Shown: piece after piece, positions 21,789 to 29,320 of the stretch
Numbering within the stretch: the stretch's first letter is position 1
Layout: each line of letters starts with the position of its first letter
NCBI RefSeq assembly: GCF_020521235.1
Contig: NZ_BLAY01000080.1
Coordinates: 1-44,842 of the forward strand
DNA length: 44,842 nt
DNA from: Microseira wollei NIES-4236
Lineage (GTDB): Bacteria > Cyanobacteriota > Cyanobacteriia > Cyanobacteriales > Aerosakkonemataceae
Reading direction: 5' to 3'
Notes under the pieces: generated by a model
Told to the model about the DNA's origin: nothing
The model's input: the letters and a program-made list of their open reading frames with translations, nothing else
Database searches by the model: none
Program-made: the position numbers and the translations under genes

Positions 21789-22238
21789 ATGCCGATTTAT
21801 TTTTACAGCACGAGGGGTGAATATGGTTGTTTTTCTAACTTTTCTCGCCACGGTTTTGAGCTAGATGGTGCTTGGTGGGCGACGAGCGAACATTATTTTC
21901 AAGCGCAAAAGTTTGTGACCACTGACCGCGATTGGTTTGAAAAAATTCGCGAAGTCAACAATCCGAAAGATGCGGCTCGAATGGGACGCGATCGCTCTCA
22001 CCCTTTGCGTAGCGATTGGGAACAAGTCAAAGACACAATCATGCAACAAGCAGTATTGCGGAAATTTGAAACCCATGCCGACATCCGCGATATTCTTCTC
22101 GCTACAGGCGATGAATTAATTGTGGAAAATGCACCGGGAGATTACTACTGGGGTTGCGGCAAAGATGGCAGCGGTAAAAATAAATTAGGGCAGATTTTAA
22201 TGGCAGTGCGCGAGGAATTGAGAATTGCTAATTGCTAA
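21789..22238 (+). CDS. NADAR-family protein (YbiA-like N-glycosidase / ADP-ribose enzyme)
   Basis: 149 aa from ATG at 21789; a TTG at 21777 adds four residues. NADAR signatures: YGCFSNFSRHGFELDGAWWA, TSEHYFQAQKF, PKDAARMGRDRSHPLRSDWE, then LIVENAPGDYYWGCGKDGSG and KNKLGQILMAVREEL. NADAR proteins act on ADP-ribosylated or riboflavin-type N-glycosides; several remove ADP-ribose from nucleic acid. The C-terminus (RIANC) is encoded by the first units of a TTGCTAA heptamer run, so the end of the protein has been set by the repeat. It lies 22 bp after a tRNA on the same strand. Confidence 0.87.
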   Translation: MPIYFYSTRGEYGCFSNFSRHGFELDGAWWATSEHYFQAQKFVTTDRDWFEKIREVNNPKDAARMGRDRSHPLRSDWEQVKDTIMQQAVLRKFETHADIRDILLATGDELIVENAPGDYYWGCGKDGSGKNKLGQILMAVREELRIANC

Positions 22239-22261
22239 TTGCTAATTGCTAATTGCTAATT
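22222..22261. repeat. STRR: TTGCTAA heptamers
   Basis: Five to six tandem AATTGCT units overlap the 3' end of the NADAR gene. The same heptamer run appears at 42210-42246. Confidence 0.85.
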
Positions 22262-22296
22262 CTCTGCTTCTATGACCTAGTACTGATAGTTTTCAT

Positions 22297-22367
22297 GGGG
22301 ACTTGATGTAACGGGAACATGCGATCCTTGCAAGATTGCTACAGGGGTTCAACTCCCCTAGTCTCCA
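22297..22367 (+). tRNA. tRNA-Ala(TGC)
   Basis: Acceptor GGGGACT/AGTCTCC with G3-T70, anticodon stem-loop CGATC-CTTGCAA-GATTG, T-arm AGGGG-TTCAACT-CCCCT, A73. Confidence 0.88.
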
Positions 22368-22419
22368 CTTTGTGGGAAAAACTATGTTTCGCACAAACCT
22401 AGTTTTTTCTACTAAATAT

Positions 22420-22495
22420 GGTGTCTGAAGTCGAAGTGGTCGAGACACCAGGCTGTGACCCTGGTAATTAGCGGGTTCGAGGCCCGTCAGACACC
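22420..22495 (+). tRNA. tRNA-His(GTG)
   Basis: The eight-base acceptor GGTGTCTG/CAGACACC includes the extra G-1:C73 pair of tRNA-His. Anticodon stem-loop CCAGG-CTGTGAC-CCTGG, T-arm GCGGG-TTCGAGG-CCCGT. Confidence 0.9.
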
Positions 22496-22502
22496 TTTGA
22501 AT

Positions 22503-22586
22503 GGAAGGTGCCGCCGAATGGACGGCAAGCGGCCTTGAAAGCCGTGGTACGGGTTAACTGTAGAAGTTCGATTCTTCCACCTTCCT
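22503..22586 (+). tRNA. tRNA-Ser(TGA)
   Basis: Class II: acceptor GGAAGGT/ACCTTCC, anticodon stem-loop GCGGC-CTTGAAA-GCCGT, long variable arm TACGGGTTAACTGTA, T-loop TTCGATT. T73 instead of the usual G73. Confidence 0.85.
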
Positions 22587-22599
22587 TCTATCTTGCAAA

Positions 22600-22736
22600 T
22601 TTGCCCGTGAACTAAAGTTCCGGCTCAAAGCTAAAACCCGTTAAAACGGGTTGGGATTTCTAGATAAATGAGATCTTTCAGTCAGTTTCAACTGACTTTA
22701 GCTATTAGCCGGAAATTTATTTCTGGGCGGGTTATG
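22600..22736. repeat. Nested palindromic element (CCCG...CGGG)
   Basis: Nested inverted pieces: GCCCGTGAACTAAAGTTCCGG against CCGGAAATTTATTTCTGGGC; AAAACCCGTTAAAACGGGTT; CAGTCAGTTTCAACTGACT; AGCTAAAA/TTTAGCT. The same layout recurs at 30688-30813. It has no coding capacity. Confidence 0.7.
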
Positions 22737-22852
22737 AGAATGATGCAAGAGCTGAATCTAAGTTTCGCACCAGAGGCGGAAATAGTGACGCGCACAGCCG
22801 ATAACTGTGTTTTAGGAGGGGCAGTACCTCCCTGGTGCATGGGGAAGATGCC

Positions 22853-22928
22853 GCTGATTGGACGGCAACCAGTCTCGAAAACTGGGGTACAGGTAACACT
22901 TGTAAAGGTTCGATTCCTTCATCTTCCG
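22853..22928 (+). tRNA. tRNA-Ser(CGA)
   Basis: Class II: acceptor GGAAGAT/ATCTTCC, anticodon stem-loop CCAGT-CTCGAAA-ACTGG, variable arm GTACAGGTAACACTTGT, T-loop TTCGATT, G73. Confidence 0.88.
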
Positions 22929-23030
22929 TTTGACCACCGAAGGCGGAAATAGTTGTGCTGATATGGCACAATTCTGAGAACGAGCGGTGTGTTAAATTGG
23001 TGTGGTAAGCACAATAGAGTTTTGTAGAAT

Positions 23031-23237
23031 ATGACTTTCAGTGATGTGGTCGAAACAATCAAGAGTCTCTCTACTGACGAAAAGCAAGAGCTTCAACTGT
23101 TATTGAAGCAATATATTCGTGAAGAGCGTCGTGAAGAGATGTACGAAAACTTTAAGTCAGCCCAGCTTGAACAACAAAAAGGTGAATTGATATTTTCCGC
23201 CAATATTAATGAACTGAGACAACTAATAGAGGAATAA
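23031..23237 (+). CDS. Antitoxin of RelE-type pair
   Basis: 68 aa, MTFSDVVETIKSLSTDEKQE. Highly charged helices (LLLKQYIREERREEMYENFK) followed by an acidic C-terminal segment (ISANINELRQLIEE-like), the form of a cyanobacterial antitoxin paired with RelE/YafQ toxins. Stop and next start are separated by two bases, so the pair is one operon. It probably binds the toxin and its own promoter; no clear DNA-binding fold is visible in this short protein. Confidence 0.75.
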   Translation: MTFSDVVETIKSLSTDEKQELQLLLKQYIREERREEMYENFKSAQLEQQKGELIFSANINELRQLIEE

Positions 23238-23239
23238 TC

Positions 23240-23506
23240 GTGGAAGTCAGTTTCAGTTCTTCATTCAAGCGGGCTTTCAAAAAGCGCATCAAAGGTAATG
23301 CCGATTTGGAGGCGAAATTTTGGCAGAAGTTAGAACAGTTCATCTTAGAACCGTTTGAGCCGGGTTTGAAAACTCATAAATTGTCAGGCAGGCTCAAGGA
23401 ATTTTGGAGTTTTAGCGTAGATTACGACGAAAGAGTATTGTTCTACTTTACAGAAGATGGAAAAGCTGTGTTTGTAGATATTGGGAGTCATGACGAAGTA
23501 TATTAG
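23240..23506 (+). CDS. RelE/YafQ-type mRNA interferase toxin
   Basis: 88 aa starting with GTG. The pattern SSSFKRAFKKRIKGNADLEA, KLSGRLKEFWSFSVDYDERV, LFYFTEDGKAVFVDIGSHDE is that of RelE/StbE toxins: basic first helix, LxGxLxxxxS core strand, R in DYDERV and terminal GxHDEVY. Toxins of this family cleave mRNA on the ribosome. Presence within a tRNA island stabilises the region and fits the translation theme. Confidence 0.87.
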   Translation: MEVSFSSSFKRAFKKRIKGNADLEAKFWQKLEQFILEPFEPGLKTHKLSGRLKEFWSFSVDYDERVLFYFTEDGKAVFVDIGSHDEVY

Positions 23507-23573
23507 ACCTCTCCAACAAAGAATCTAGAACCCTTGTCCTGTCTAGACGAAAACCTAATTATTGGAGAAGTCT
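23505..23573. repeat. AGACYTCTCCAA inverted element
   Basis: AGACCTCTCCAA and TTGGAGAAGTCT are inverted ends around a small palindrome (TCTAGA...TCTAGA). A second copy begins at 30549 after EF-Tu. Between 23574 and 23747 no gene is seen. Confidence 0.6.
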
Positions 23574-23747
23574 ATTGAGCAGCAGCTGAAATAGTCATGC
23601 ACACAGTCGATAACTGTGGTAGGATTAGTTAGAATACAGGCTCTGTATTTTTTGGTGACAATCTGTCAACCCCGCACTTACTAAGGGGTTAATAGATGCT
23701 TGTCACACTCTCAGGTTTGTATAACAATCTGGTAGCATATAGAACCT

Positions 23748-26429
23748 ATGCGTCTTGACTCCGTTTTCATCAGGTTTTACAAATCATTTAACGTTGACTA
23801 CATGAGGCAACATGATTCCAGGGTTCAGAAAAAGCCCTGGGAGATCATTAAATCTGGCGATGCTGAAATGTGGTATCCCTACATTCAAGTACCAATAGAC
23901 TCTAAAATAACAGCTGTCGTTGGTGCAAATGAGTCTGGTAAATCACATCTTCTAAGTGCTATTGAAAAGGCAATTACTGGAAAGGATTACAAGGAACAAC
24001 CAATTTCCTCAAGAGATTTCTGTCGCTACTCAGAACGTTTCCTCGTAACTTCTGATAGGAATCACCTACCTGATTTTGGTACAGAGTGGTCTTGCGTATC
24101 TGAAATAGAGTGTAAACGGATAAAATCACTATCTGATATTCCTCAAAGCCGTTCATTTGATAAATTTTTCCTGTTTAGAACTGGCAATAATCTGCTAACT
24201 ATTTACCTTGCTGAAGAGGAAGCAAAATATTCTAGATACCAAGTTGACCCTGAAAACAATAATGATTTCAAAGATATCCTTCCAGGAACTCGCAGACTGA
24301 AAAGTAATATAGCTCTTCCTTCAAGCATACCAGTTCAGAAGATCGTTCAAAAAGTGACGGGAGAGTCTAACTGTACTAGATATGAAATTCTTTCAGCTAG
24401 GGAGCGTCAGAGAATTCGCAAATTAATAGATGAGTTTTACAAAAATCCTGAAAAATTCAACCAAAATAAGGCTGTATATGGTTCTAATGAAGATGCACGC
24501 TCAAATAAAGTAATACAAGAACTTATCAGCATTTTGTCTAATCCTGACAGCAACTTAAATGAGGAAGATATAGATAAGCAGGAAGAAGAAGTTAATCTGG
24601 CCTATAACCTACTGTGTAAAATTGCCGAGGTCAAAGAAGGATTTTTACTAGATTTAGCTAACTCTATGGAAGCTAATGATGTAGGTTATACACAAGCCTT
24701 GGTTGACAAAATAAATAGACAGTTATCGGCAAATCTAAATTTTCCAAATTACTGGGTTCAAGATAGTAAATTTCGCTTGCTAATGTCAGCTAAAGATCAC
24801 AACCTTGAGTTCACAATACTTGATAGGACTGGTAGTAAGTACTCGTTTGAAGAACGTAGTAGTGGACTGAAATATTTCCTAAGTTACTTCATTCAGCATC
24901 GTTCTTATGAACCACCCGATCATGTTCCCGAAATTCTTCTGATGGATGAGCCAGATGCTTTCTTATCTAGTCAGGCACAACAAGATCTATTGAAGATTTT
25001 TGAAGAAGTAGCAGGCTTGAAAGATAGCAAGTTTGCATCGCAGGTTATTTACGTTACTCACTCACCTTTTCTAATAGATAAAAACCATGCTGAACGAATT
25101 CGTGTTCTAGATAAGGGCAGTGACTATGAAGGCACTCGTATGGTAAAAAGTGTATCTAAAAATCACTATGAACCATTACGTTCTGCATTCGGAGCTTTTG
25201 TAGCTGAGACTGTTTATATTAGTCATTGCAACTTGATGGTAGAAGGCCCTGTTGATCAAGTACTTCTCGCAGGCGCTTCAACATATCTGCGTACTTTTGA
25301 AATTGCATCCAAACGAGAGTCTCTTAACCTGAATGAAGTTACTATTGTCCCTGCTGGAGGAGCCTCAAACATTCCTTATCTAACTTATCTGGCGCGTGGA
25401 CGAGACTCAGAACAGCCAGCCGTAATTGTTTTATTAGACAGCGATAAAGATGGGAATCAAGCCAAAAAAGAGTTAACAGAAAAAGGTTATGGACCCAGGA
25501 AAAAAGCACCTCTTAAAAAAGATTTCGTGCTTCAAGTTGGTGATTTGAAAAACTGTGGTATAAATTTTGCGGAAAAGCTTTCAAGCCCTGAAGTTGAAGA
25601 TTTGATTCCAATTCTTATTAGTGTATTGGCTGCTCAAAAGTTTGCTTTAGAAGTGCGCGGTATTAGAGAACGTGATGTAAAAGATATTACAGAAGAATTT
25701 GTTCAAAAGAGGGTAGAATCCGGTGAAACGATGTTTGATGCAGTGAATGCTTGCGTCAAGGCATGTTCAAAAGAGCCACACGATCTTGATAAGGTTGGTT
25801 TCGCACGAAGTGTTATCGAAGTAGTCAACGCATTGAAAAAGGACATCAATCGAGAACACAGGTATACTGAGGCTTTAGATAAATTTGAATTTAACTTCAA
25901 GACATTATTTAGGGAACTTGATAAACGGAAATCTCTGGCAGAGCTTGAACGCACTAGAGAAAAAGCTTCTCAGAAAGTAAAAGATCTTGAGGAAAGCTTT
26001 TTCGCCAATCATCCAAATAGTGCTAATCGAGAAGACGTTGTAGAGTTTTTAGAAAAGCTAGAAGCATTATTACTATTAGACAGTAGTTTTGATGGTGATG
26101 AAATTAGAAAAGGGATAGCAGGCATTCGTAACGACTATAAGTTGCAAGTTAATTTGGGAGAGCGTGTAGAAAACTATGAACAATTTAAACTTGATGTAGA
26201 ACGTCTTAAGTACTTAGGAAAGTTTGCTAGTCAAGAGAGGGCAGAACATGATGGAATTAGTAGTGATGCTAATAGTATGTCTAGTCCATTGTCAGACAAT
26301 TCTGTTTTAGCTGATAATGCTTCAAACCAAGATGATTCAGCCAACACTTCACCATCTAACTCAAAATTTACAGATGGTAGAAAACCAAAAGCTGGCAAGA
26401 ATGAAAATCAGGATGACCCTGCCACCTGA
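23748..26429 (+). CDS. OLD-type ATPase with TOPRIM nuclease domain
   Basis: 893 aa. ABC-type ATPase: Walker A GANESGKSHLL (~residues 62-72), signature-like RSSGLKYFLSYF (~375), Walker B EILLMDEPDAFLSS (~400), switch VIYVTHSPFLID (~435). The central insert is helical. A TOPRIM domain follows at ~490-600 (NLMVEGPVDQVLLAG with the metal Glu; PAVIVLLDSDKDGN with DxD). A long charged helical region and a low-complexity Ser/Asn/Asp tail (~835-893) end the protein. This is the class 1 OLD layout, found in defence (Gabija GajA; PARIS separates the same two domains into AriA and AriB, the latter a tRNA-cutting toxin). No GajB-like helicase is adjacent. A defence or tRNA-surveillance role is inferred. 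Confidence 0.8.
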   Translation: MRLDSVFIRFYKSFNVDYMRQHDSRVQKKPWEIIKSGDAEMWYPYIQVPIDSKITAVVGANESGKSHLLSAIEKAITGKDYKEQPISSRDFCRYSERFLVTSDRNHLPDFGTEWSCVSEIECKRIKSLSDIPQSRSFDKFFLFRTGNNLLTIYLAEEEAKYSRYQVDPENNNDFKDILPGTRRLKSNIALPSSIPVQKIVQKVTGESNCTRYEILSARERQRIRKLIDEFYKNPEKFNQNKAVYGSNEDARSNKVIQELISILSNPDSNLNEEDIDKQEEEVNLAYNLLCKIAEVKEGFLLDLANSMEANDVGYTQALVDKINRQLSANLNFPNYWVQDSKFRLLMSAKDHNLEFTILDRTGSKYSFEERSSGLKYFLSYFIQHRSYEPPDHVPEILLMDEPDAFLSSQAQQDLLKIFEEVAGLKDSKFASQVIYVTHSPFLIDKNHAERIRVLDKGSDYEGTRMVKSVSKNHYEPLRSAFGAFVAETVYISHCNLMVEGPVDQVLLAGASTYLRTFEIASKRESLNLNEVTIVPAGGASNIPYLTYLARGRDSEQPAVIVLLDSDKDGNQAKKELTEKGYGPRKKAPLKKDFVLQVGDLKNCGINFAEKLSSPEVEDLIPILISVLAAQKFALEVRGIRERDVKDITEEFVQKRVESGETMFDAVNACVKACSKEPHDLDKVGFARSVIEVVNALKKDINREHRYTEALDKFEFNFKTLFRELDKRKSLAELERTREKASQKVKDLEESFFANHPNSANREDVVEFLEKLEALLLLDSSFDGDEIRKGIAGIRNDYKLQVNLGERVENYEQFKLDVERLKYLGKFASQERAEHDGISSDANSMSSPLSDNSVLADNASNQDDSANTSPSNSKFTDGRKPKAGKNENQDDPAT

Positions 26430-26611
26430 GAGAAATCTCTTCTTTCCCCAGCAGCCTAACAATGGGGTAAAGCTGATAGCAAGGAGAGATAGGTATTGAG
26501 TTAGAGGTTATCTGTTGCCGCTCACATTTACCGTTAGCGCATTAAATATGCGATCGCATCCCCAAAACTCATAGGAAATACCTTCTTATTTCGTGGAAAA
26601 GAGGAAGAACT

Positions 26612-26932
26612 ATGATTAGTTGGAATTATCGTGTTTTCCAAGAACCCGACGGCGATTATGCGATCCGAGAAGTGATTTATGGTGAAAATGGCGAGATCGT
26701 TGGTTGTACTGAGAATCCGGTTGAACCATTCGGACGCACGCTAGAAGAGTTGGCACAAAGTATTGAGGATTTCAAAGCGGCTCTTCAACTACCCGTCTTG
26801 ACACTTGAGGATATGCCAAAGCTACCGACATCTCCCAAAAAAAGATTGCGATCGCGCACAATATCAAGCGAACAACTCCGGATACAACTTGGGTTAATTA
26901 ATCCAACTAATTCAGAAATAAGTGCTTCGTGA
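26612..26932 (+). CDS. Conserved hypothetical 106-aa protein
   Basis: MISWNYRVFQEPDGDYAIRE, then VIYGENGEIVGCTENPVEPF and GRTLEELAQSIEDFKAALQL. The N-terminal beta-rich half with a CTENPVxPxG motif is familiar from many uncharacterised bacterial proteins, often near toxin-antitoxin genes. The tail (KKRLRSRTISSEQLRIQLGL) is basic. No catalytic motif. Monocistronic, with GGAAGA before the ATG. Confidence 0.7.
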   Translation: MISWNYRVFQEPDGDYAIREVIYGENGEIVGCTENPVEPFGRTLEELAQSIEDFKAALQLPVLTLEDMPKLPTSPKKRLRSRTISSEQLRIQLGLINPTNSEISAS

Positions 26933-27106
26933 ATATTGTTGTGAAAAGCCTACGGTATAGCGAAGCTATATCTGTCGTCATTGCGCTTGATTATTAGCGC
27001 AGCAAAGATGCGTAGGAAATAGCCTTGTCGTTAGCGATCGCATCCCCAAATCTCTTGTTTCACAAAGCGCGATCGCTTCTATATCTAGACTTTAATCAAG
27101 GTAAAA

Positions 27107-27649
27107 ATGGAATTATTATTTATTTATGGCCCTGCCGCTGTTGGCAAATTAACCATAGGTCGCGAACTGGCAAAATTAACTGGCTTTCGTCTTTTTCACA
27201 ATCATTTGACAGTAGATGCTGTCATGGCTGTCTTCGATTTCGGTAGCGAACCATTTATTAAGTTGCGCGAACAGATTTGGCTTTCCGTTTTCCAGGAGGC
27301 TGTTCAGCATGATGTGTCGCTGATTTTTACCTTTTCACCAGAGCGAACAGTTCGGACTTCTTTCATTCAGGATACCCTTGATACCGTCGAGAGAGGGGGA
27401 GGAAAAGTTCTATTTGTCGAATTAACTTGTCCGATTGAAGAATTAGAACGACGGATTGAAAATCCATCGCGAGCAGAGTTTAATAAATTGCGATCGCTTG
27501 AAGTTTTTCGTAATATCCGTCAAGCCGGAAAGCATCTATACCCCAAACTACCAAATTCTGGACTAACAATCGATACAAGTCAGATGACTCCTCAAGCAGC
27601 AGCGCATAAAATATGTGATTTTTTTGGATTAAAAGTGCTACAAGGTTGA
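27107..27649 (+). CDS. P-loop NTPase / shikimate-kinase-like protein
   Basis: 180 aa. The Walker A GPAAVGKLT begins at residue 8 (MELLFIYGPAAVGKLTIGRE). LFHNHLTVDAVMAVFDF lies where zeta-toxin and chloramphenicol-phosphotransferase-like kinases bind substrate, VSLIFTFSPERT resembles a Walker B strand, and FVELTCPIEELERRIENPSR is the lid region. Such small kinases are annotated only as AAA or kinase-like; the substrate is unknown. The context is accessory cargo in the tRNA island. Confidence 0.8.
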   Translation: MELLFIYGPAAVGKLTIGRELAKLTGFRLFHNHLTVDAVMAVFDFGSEPFIKLREQIWLSVFQEAVQHDVSLIFTFSPERTVRTSFIQDTLDTVERGGGKVLFVELTCPIEELERRIENPSRAEFNKLRSLEVFRNIRQAGKHLYPKLPNSGLTIDTSQMTPQAAAHKICDFFGLKVLQG

Positions 27650-27700
27650 AAATTTTGCTCATCGTTCATATATCCACTCCAGTGGATTGGAGAGTTTAAT

Positions 27701-28279
27701 ATGCGAGAACTAAAGTATTACGTAGCTTGCAGTGTTGATGGGTTTATTGCTCGCAAAGACGGCTCATTTGAAGGCTTTCTCCAGGAAGGCGAGCATATCG
27801 CAGGGTTGTTTGAATCTTTTCCCGAAACTTTTCCAGTTCACTTTCGCAACGCACTGGGTATCCATCCAGAAAATAAGTGCTTTGATGTCGTTCTAATGGG
27901 GCGCAAAACATACGAGGTGGGGCTAAAATTTGGTATTACTAACCCTTACCCGCACCTGAAACAGTATCTCTTTTCACGCAACATGAAAGCAAGTCCAGAT
28001 CCGAATGTTGAACTCGTCTCGGAAGATGCGATCGCATTTGTCAAAAGTTTGAAAAATGAAACAGGCAAGGACATCTGGCTTTGTGGTGGTGCAGATTTAG
28101 CCGCAACGCTGTTTGCCGAAAAATTGATTGACAAGCTAATCCTCAAAGTCAATCCATTTATAATGGGTTCAGGAATTCCGCTTTTTGGAGGAGCGAACGC
28201 GCCAACCGATCTAGAACTCACCGACAGCAAGATTTATGGAAATGGTGTCTTAGTACTTCATTATCGGGTGAGAACTTGA
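27701..28279 (+). CDS. Dihydrofolate-reductase-family protein (RibD C-terminal type)
   Basis: 192 aa. MRELKYYVACSVDGFIARKD is the typical N-terminus, VVLMGRKTYEVGLKFG the NADPH-binding region, DIWLCGGADLAATLFAEKLI the GG loop, LILKVNPFIMGSGIPLFGG the C-terminal signature. This is the YyaP/YwjB-like branch, predicted NADPH-dependent reductase of unknown pterin or pyrimidine substrate. A nearby TATAAT (28290) and palindrome belong to the next operon, not to this gene. Confidence 0.88.
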   Translation: MRELKYYVACSVDGFIARKDGSFEGFLQEGEHIAGLFESFPETFPVHFRNALGIHPENKCFDVVLMGRKTYEVGLKFGITNPYPHLKQYLFSRNMKASPDPNVELVSEDAIAFVKSLKNETGKDIWLCGGADLAATLFAEKLIDKLILKVNPFIMGSGIPLFGGANAPTDLELTDSKIYGNGVLVLHYRVRT

Positions 28280-28289
28280 ATCGCTGTGG

Positions 28290-28335
28290 TATAATATATG
28301 CCTGATGTAACAGTTATACAACAATATTGTACAAT
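28290..28335 (+). promoter_or_regulatory. Promoter and palindromic operator of the VapBC operon
   Basis: TATAAT at 28290-28295 is followed by ATTGTACAAT (28326-28335), a perfect 10-bp palindrome next to CAATATTG. The position just before the antitoxin start suggests an autoregulatory operator. Confidence 0.5.
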
Positions 28336-28341
28336 AAAGGC

Positions 28342-28560
28342 ATGAATATTGAATCTCTCAAATTAGAATTAATTCAGTGGATTTTATTGTTGAAAGATCT
28401 TCAACTTTTAAACGAAATCCAAAAATTTAAAGAAAATGCAGTGGAAAATAGTGTTGCGGTTCAACCTCGTCAATTTGGTTGTGGCAAAGGCATTTTTACT
28501 TATGTGGCAGATGATTTTGATGCAACACCTCCAGGTTTTGAAGAATACATGCTGCCATGA
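28342..28560 (+). CDS. VapB-like antitoxin
   Basis: 72 aa from ATG at 28342, with AAGG just upstream. N-terminal helix (LKLELIQWILLLKDLQLLNE) typical of DUF2281-like cyanobacterial antitoxins, C-terminus QFGCGKGIFTYVADDFDATP and PPGFEEYMLP that should wrap the PIN toxin. It overlaps the toxin start by four bases (ATGA), so the pair is translationally coupled. Confidence 0.82.
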   Translation: MNIESLKLELIQWILLLKDLQLLNEIQKFKENAVENSVAVQPRQFGCGKGIFTYVADDFDATPPGFEEYMLP

Positions 28561-28937
28561 AATATCTCATCGATACTCACATTCTGATTTGGTTTATTGA
28601 AGGGGATGAAAAGCTTTCCGAAGCAGCACGCTCGTTAATTGCTAATCCTGCCAATGAAATTTACGTTAGCCAAGCTAGCTTGTGGGAAATGACCATCAAG
28701 ATTAGTATTGGTAAATTGTCATTGTCGATTTCGCTTTCCGAGTTAGAACTATTTCTGGTCAGTAACCAGTTTCAAATTTTAGAAACTCAATTTCGTCATT
28801 ACGAAATCTTGCAGGATTTGCCCTTTCATCATCAAGATCCTTTCGATCGCATGATTATTGCTCAGGCGAAAGCAGAAAATTATACAATCATCACCCATGA
28901 CGATCGCTTCAAACTGTACGATGTAAAATTACTCTGA
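28557..28937 (+). CDS. vapC: VapC-type PIN-domain ribonuclease toxin
   Basis: 126 aa with intact PIN residues: YLIDTHILIWFIEGDEKL (first Asp), SLWEMTIKISIGKL (Glu), DPFDRMIIAQAKAE (Asp) and THDDRFKLYDV (Asp). The LIDTHxLIW start marks the family common in cyanobacteria. VapC toxins are known to cut initiator tRNA, other tRNA anticodon loops, or the 23S sarcin-ricin loop. Its neighbours are tRNA-Arg, tRNA-Ser and EF-Tu, and an SRL copy lies 7 kb upstream; the actual target is not visible from sequence. Confidence 0.9.
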   Translation: MKYLIDTHILIWFIEGDEKLSEAARSLIANPANEIYVSQASLWEMTIKISIGKLSLSISLSELELFLVSNQFQILETQFRHYEILQDLPFHHQDPFDRMIIAQAKAENYTIITHDDRFKLYDVKLL

Positions 28938-29010
28938 TTTGAAATAGATTTTAGATTGAATTCCAATCTGCAATCTGAAATCTGCAATTTGCAATTTGCA
29001 ATTATTTTTT

Positions 29011-29080
29011 CCCTTGCCTGCCGGATGCAGACCTATCTTTCCTAAAGATGGAGTGTCAAGTTCGACTCTTGAGCAAGGGG
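29011..29080 (+). tRNA. tRNA-Arg(CCT)
   Basis: Acceptor CCCTTGC/GCAAGGG, D-arm CTGC-CGGAT-GCAG, anticodon stem-loop TATCT-TTCCTAA-AGATG, T-arm TCAAG-TTCGACT-CTTGA, G73. No group I intron, although this isoacceptor carries one in some cyanobacteria. Confidence 0.83.
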
Positions 29081-29089
29081 CTGATTTGA

Positions 29090-29126
29090 TTTTAGATTTT
29101 AGATTTTAGATTTTAGATTTTAGATT
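29090..29126. repeat. STRR: TTTTAGA heptamers
   Basis: Five tandem TTTTAGA units between two tRNA genes, the same family as at 14733. Confidence 0.8.
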
Positions 29127-29176
29127 GAATTATCTATTTCAATCTGCAATCTTCAATCTCAAATCTGAAATTCATT

Positions 29177-29262
29177 GGAAGGTGCGGCTGTGTGGACGGC
29201 AACTGGTTTGGAATACCAGCGTGCAGCTTCATGCTGTAGAGGTTCGACTCCTCCACTTTCCG
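29177..29262 (+). tRNA. tRNA-Ser(GGA)
   Basis: Class II: acceptor GGAAGGT/ACTTTCC, anticodon stem-loop CTGGT-TTGGAAT-ACCAG, variable arm GCAGCTTCATGCTGT, T-loop TTCGACT, G73. It lies 58 bp before the EF-Tu start, so tRNA and tuf are probably cotranscribed, as in the E. coli tRNA-tufB unit. Confidence 0.88.
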
Positions 29263-29320
29263 TTTATTTGTTAACGGTTTGTTAACAGCTATTTCTAACC
29301 AAAAGGAGGATCTAAAGTGC

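Noticed and set aside
22222-22261. CRISPR-like direct repeats
   Set aside because: Units are contiguous heptamers without spacers (STRR). No CRISPR array or cas gene is seen in the window.
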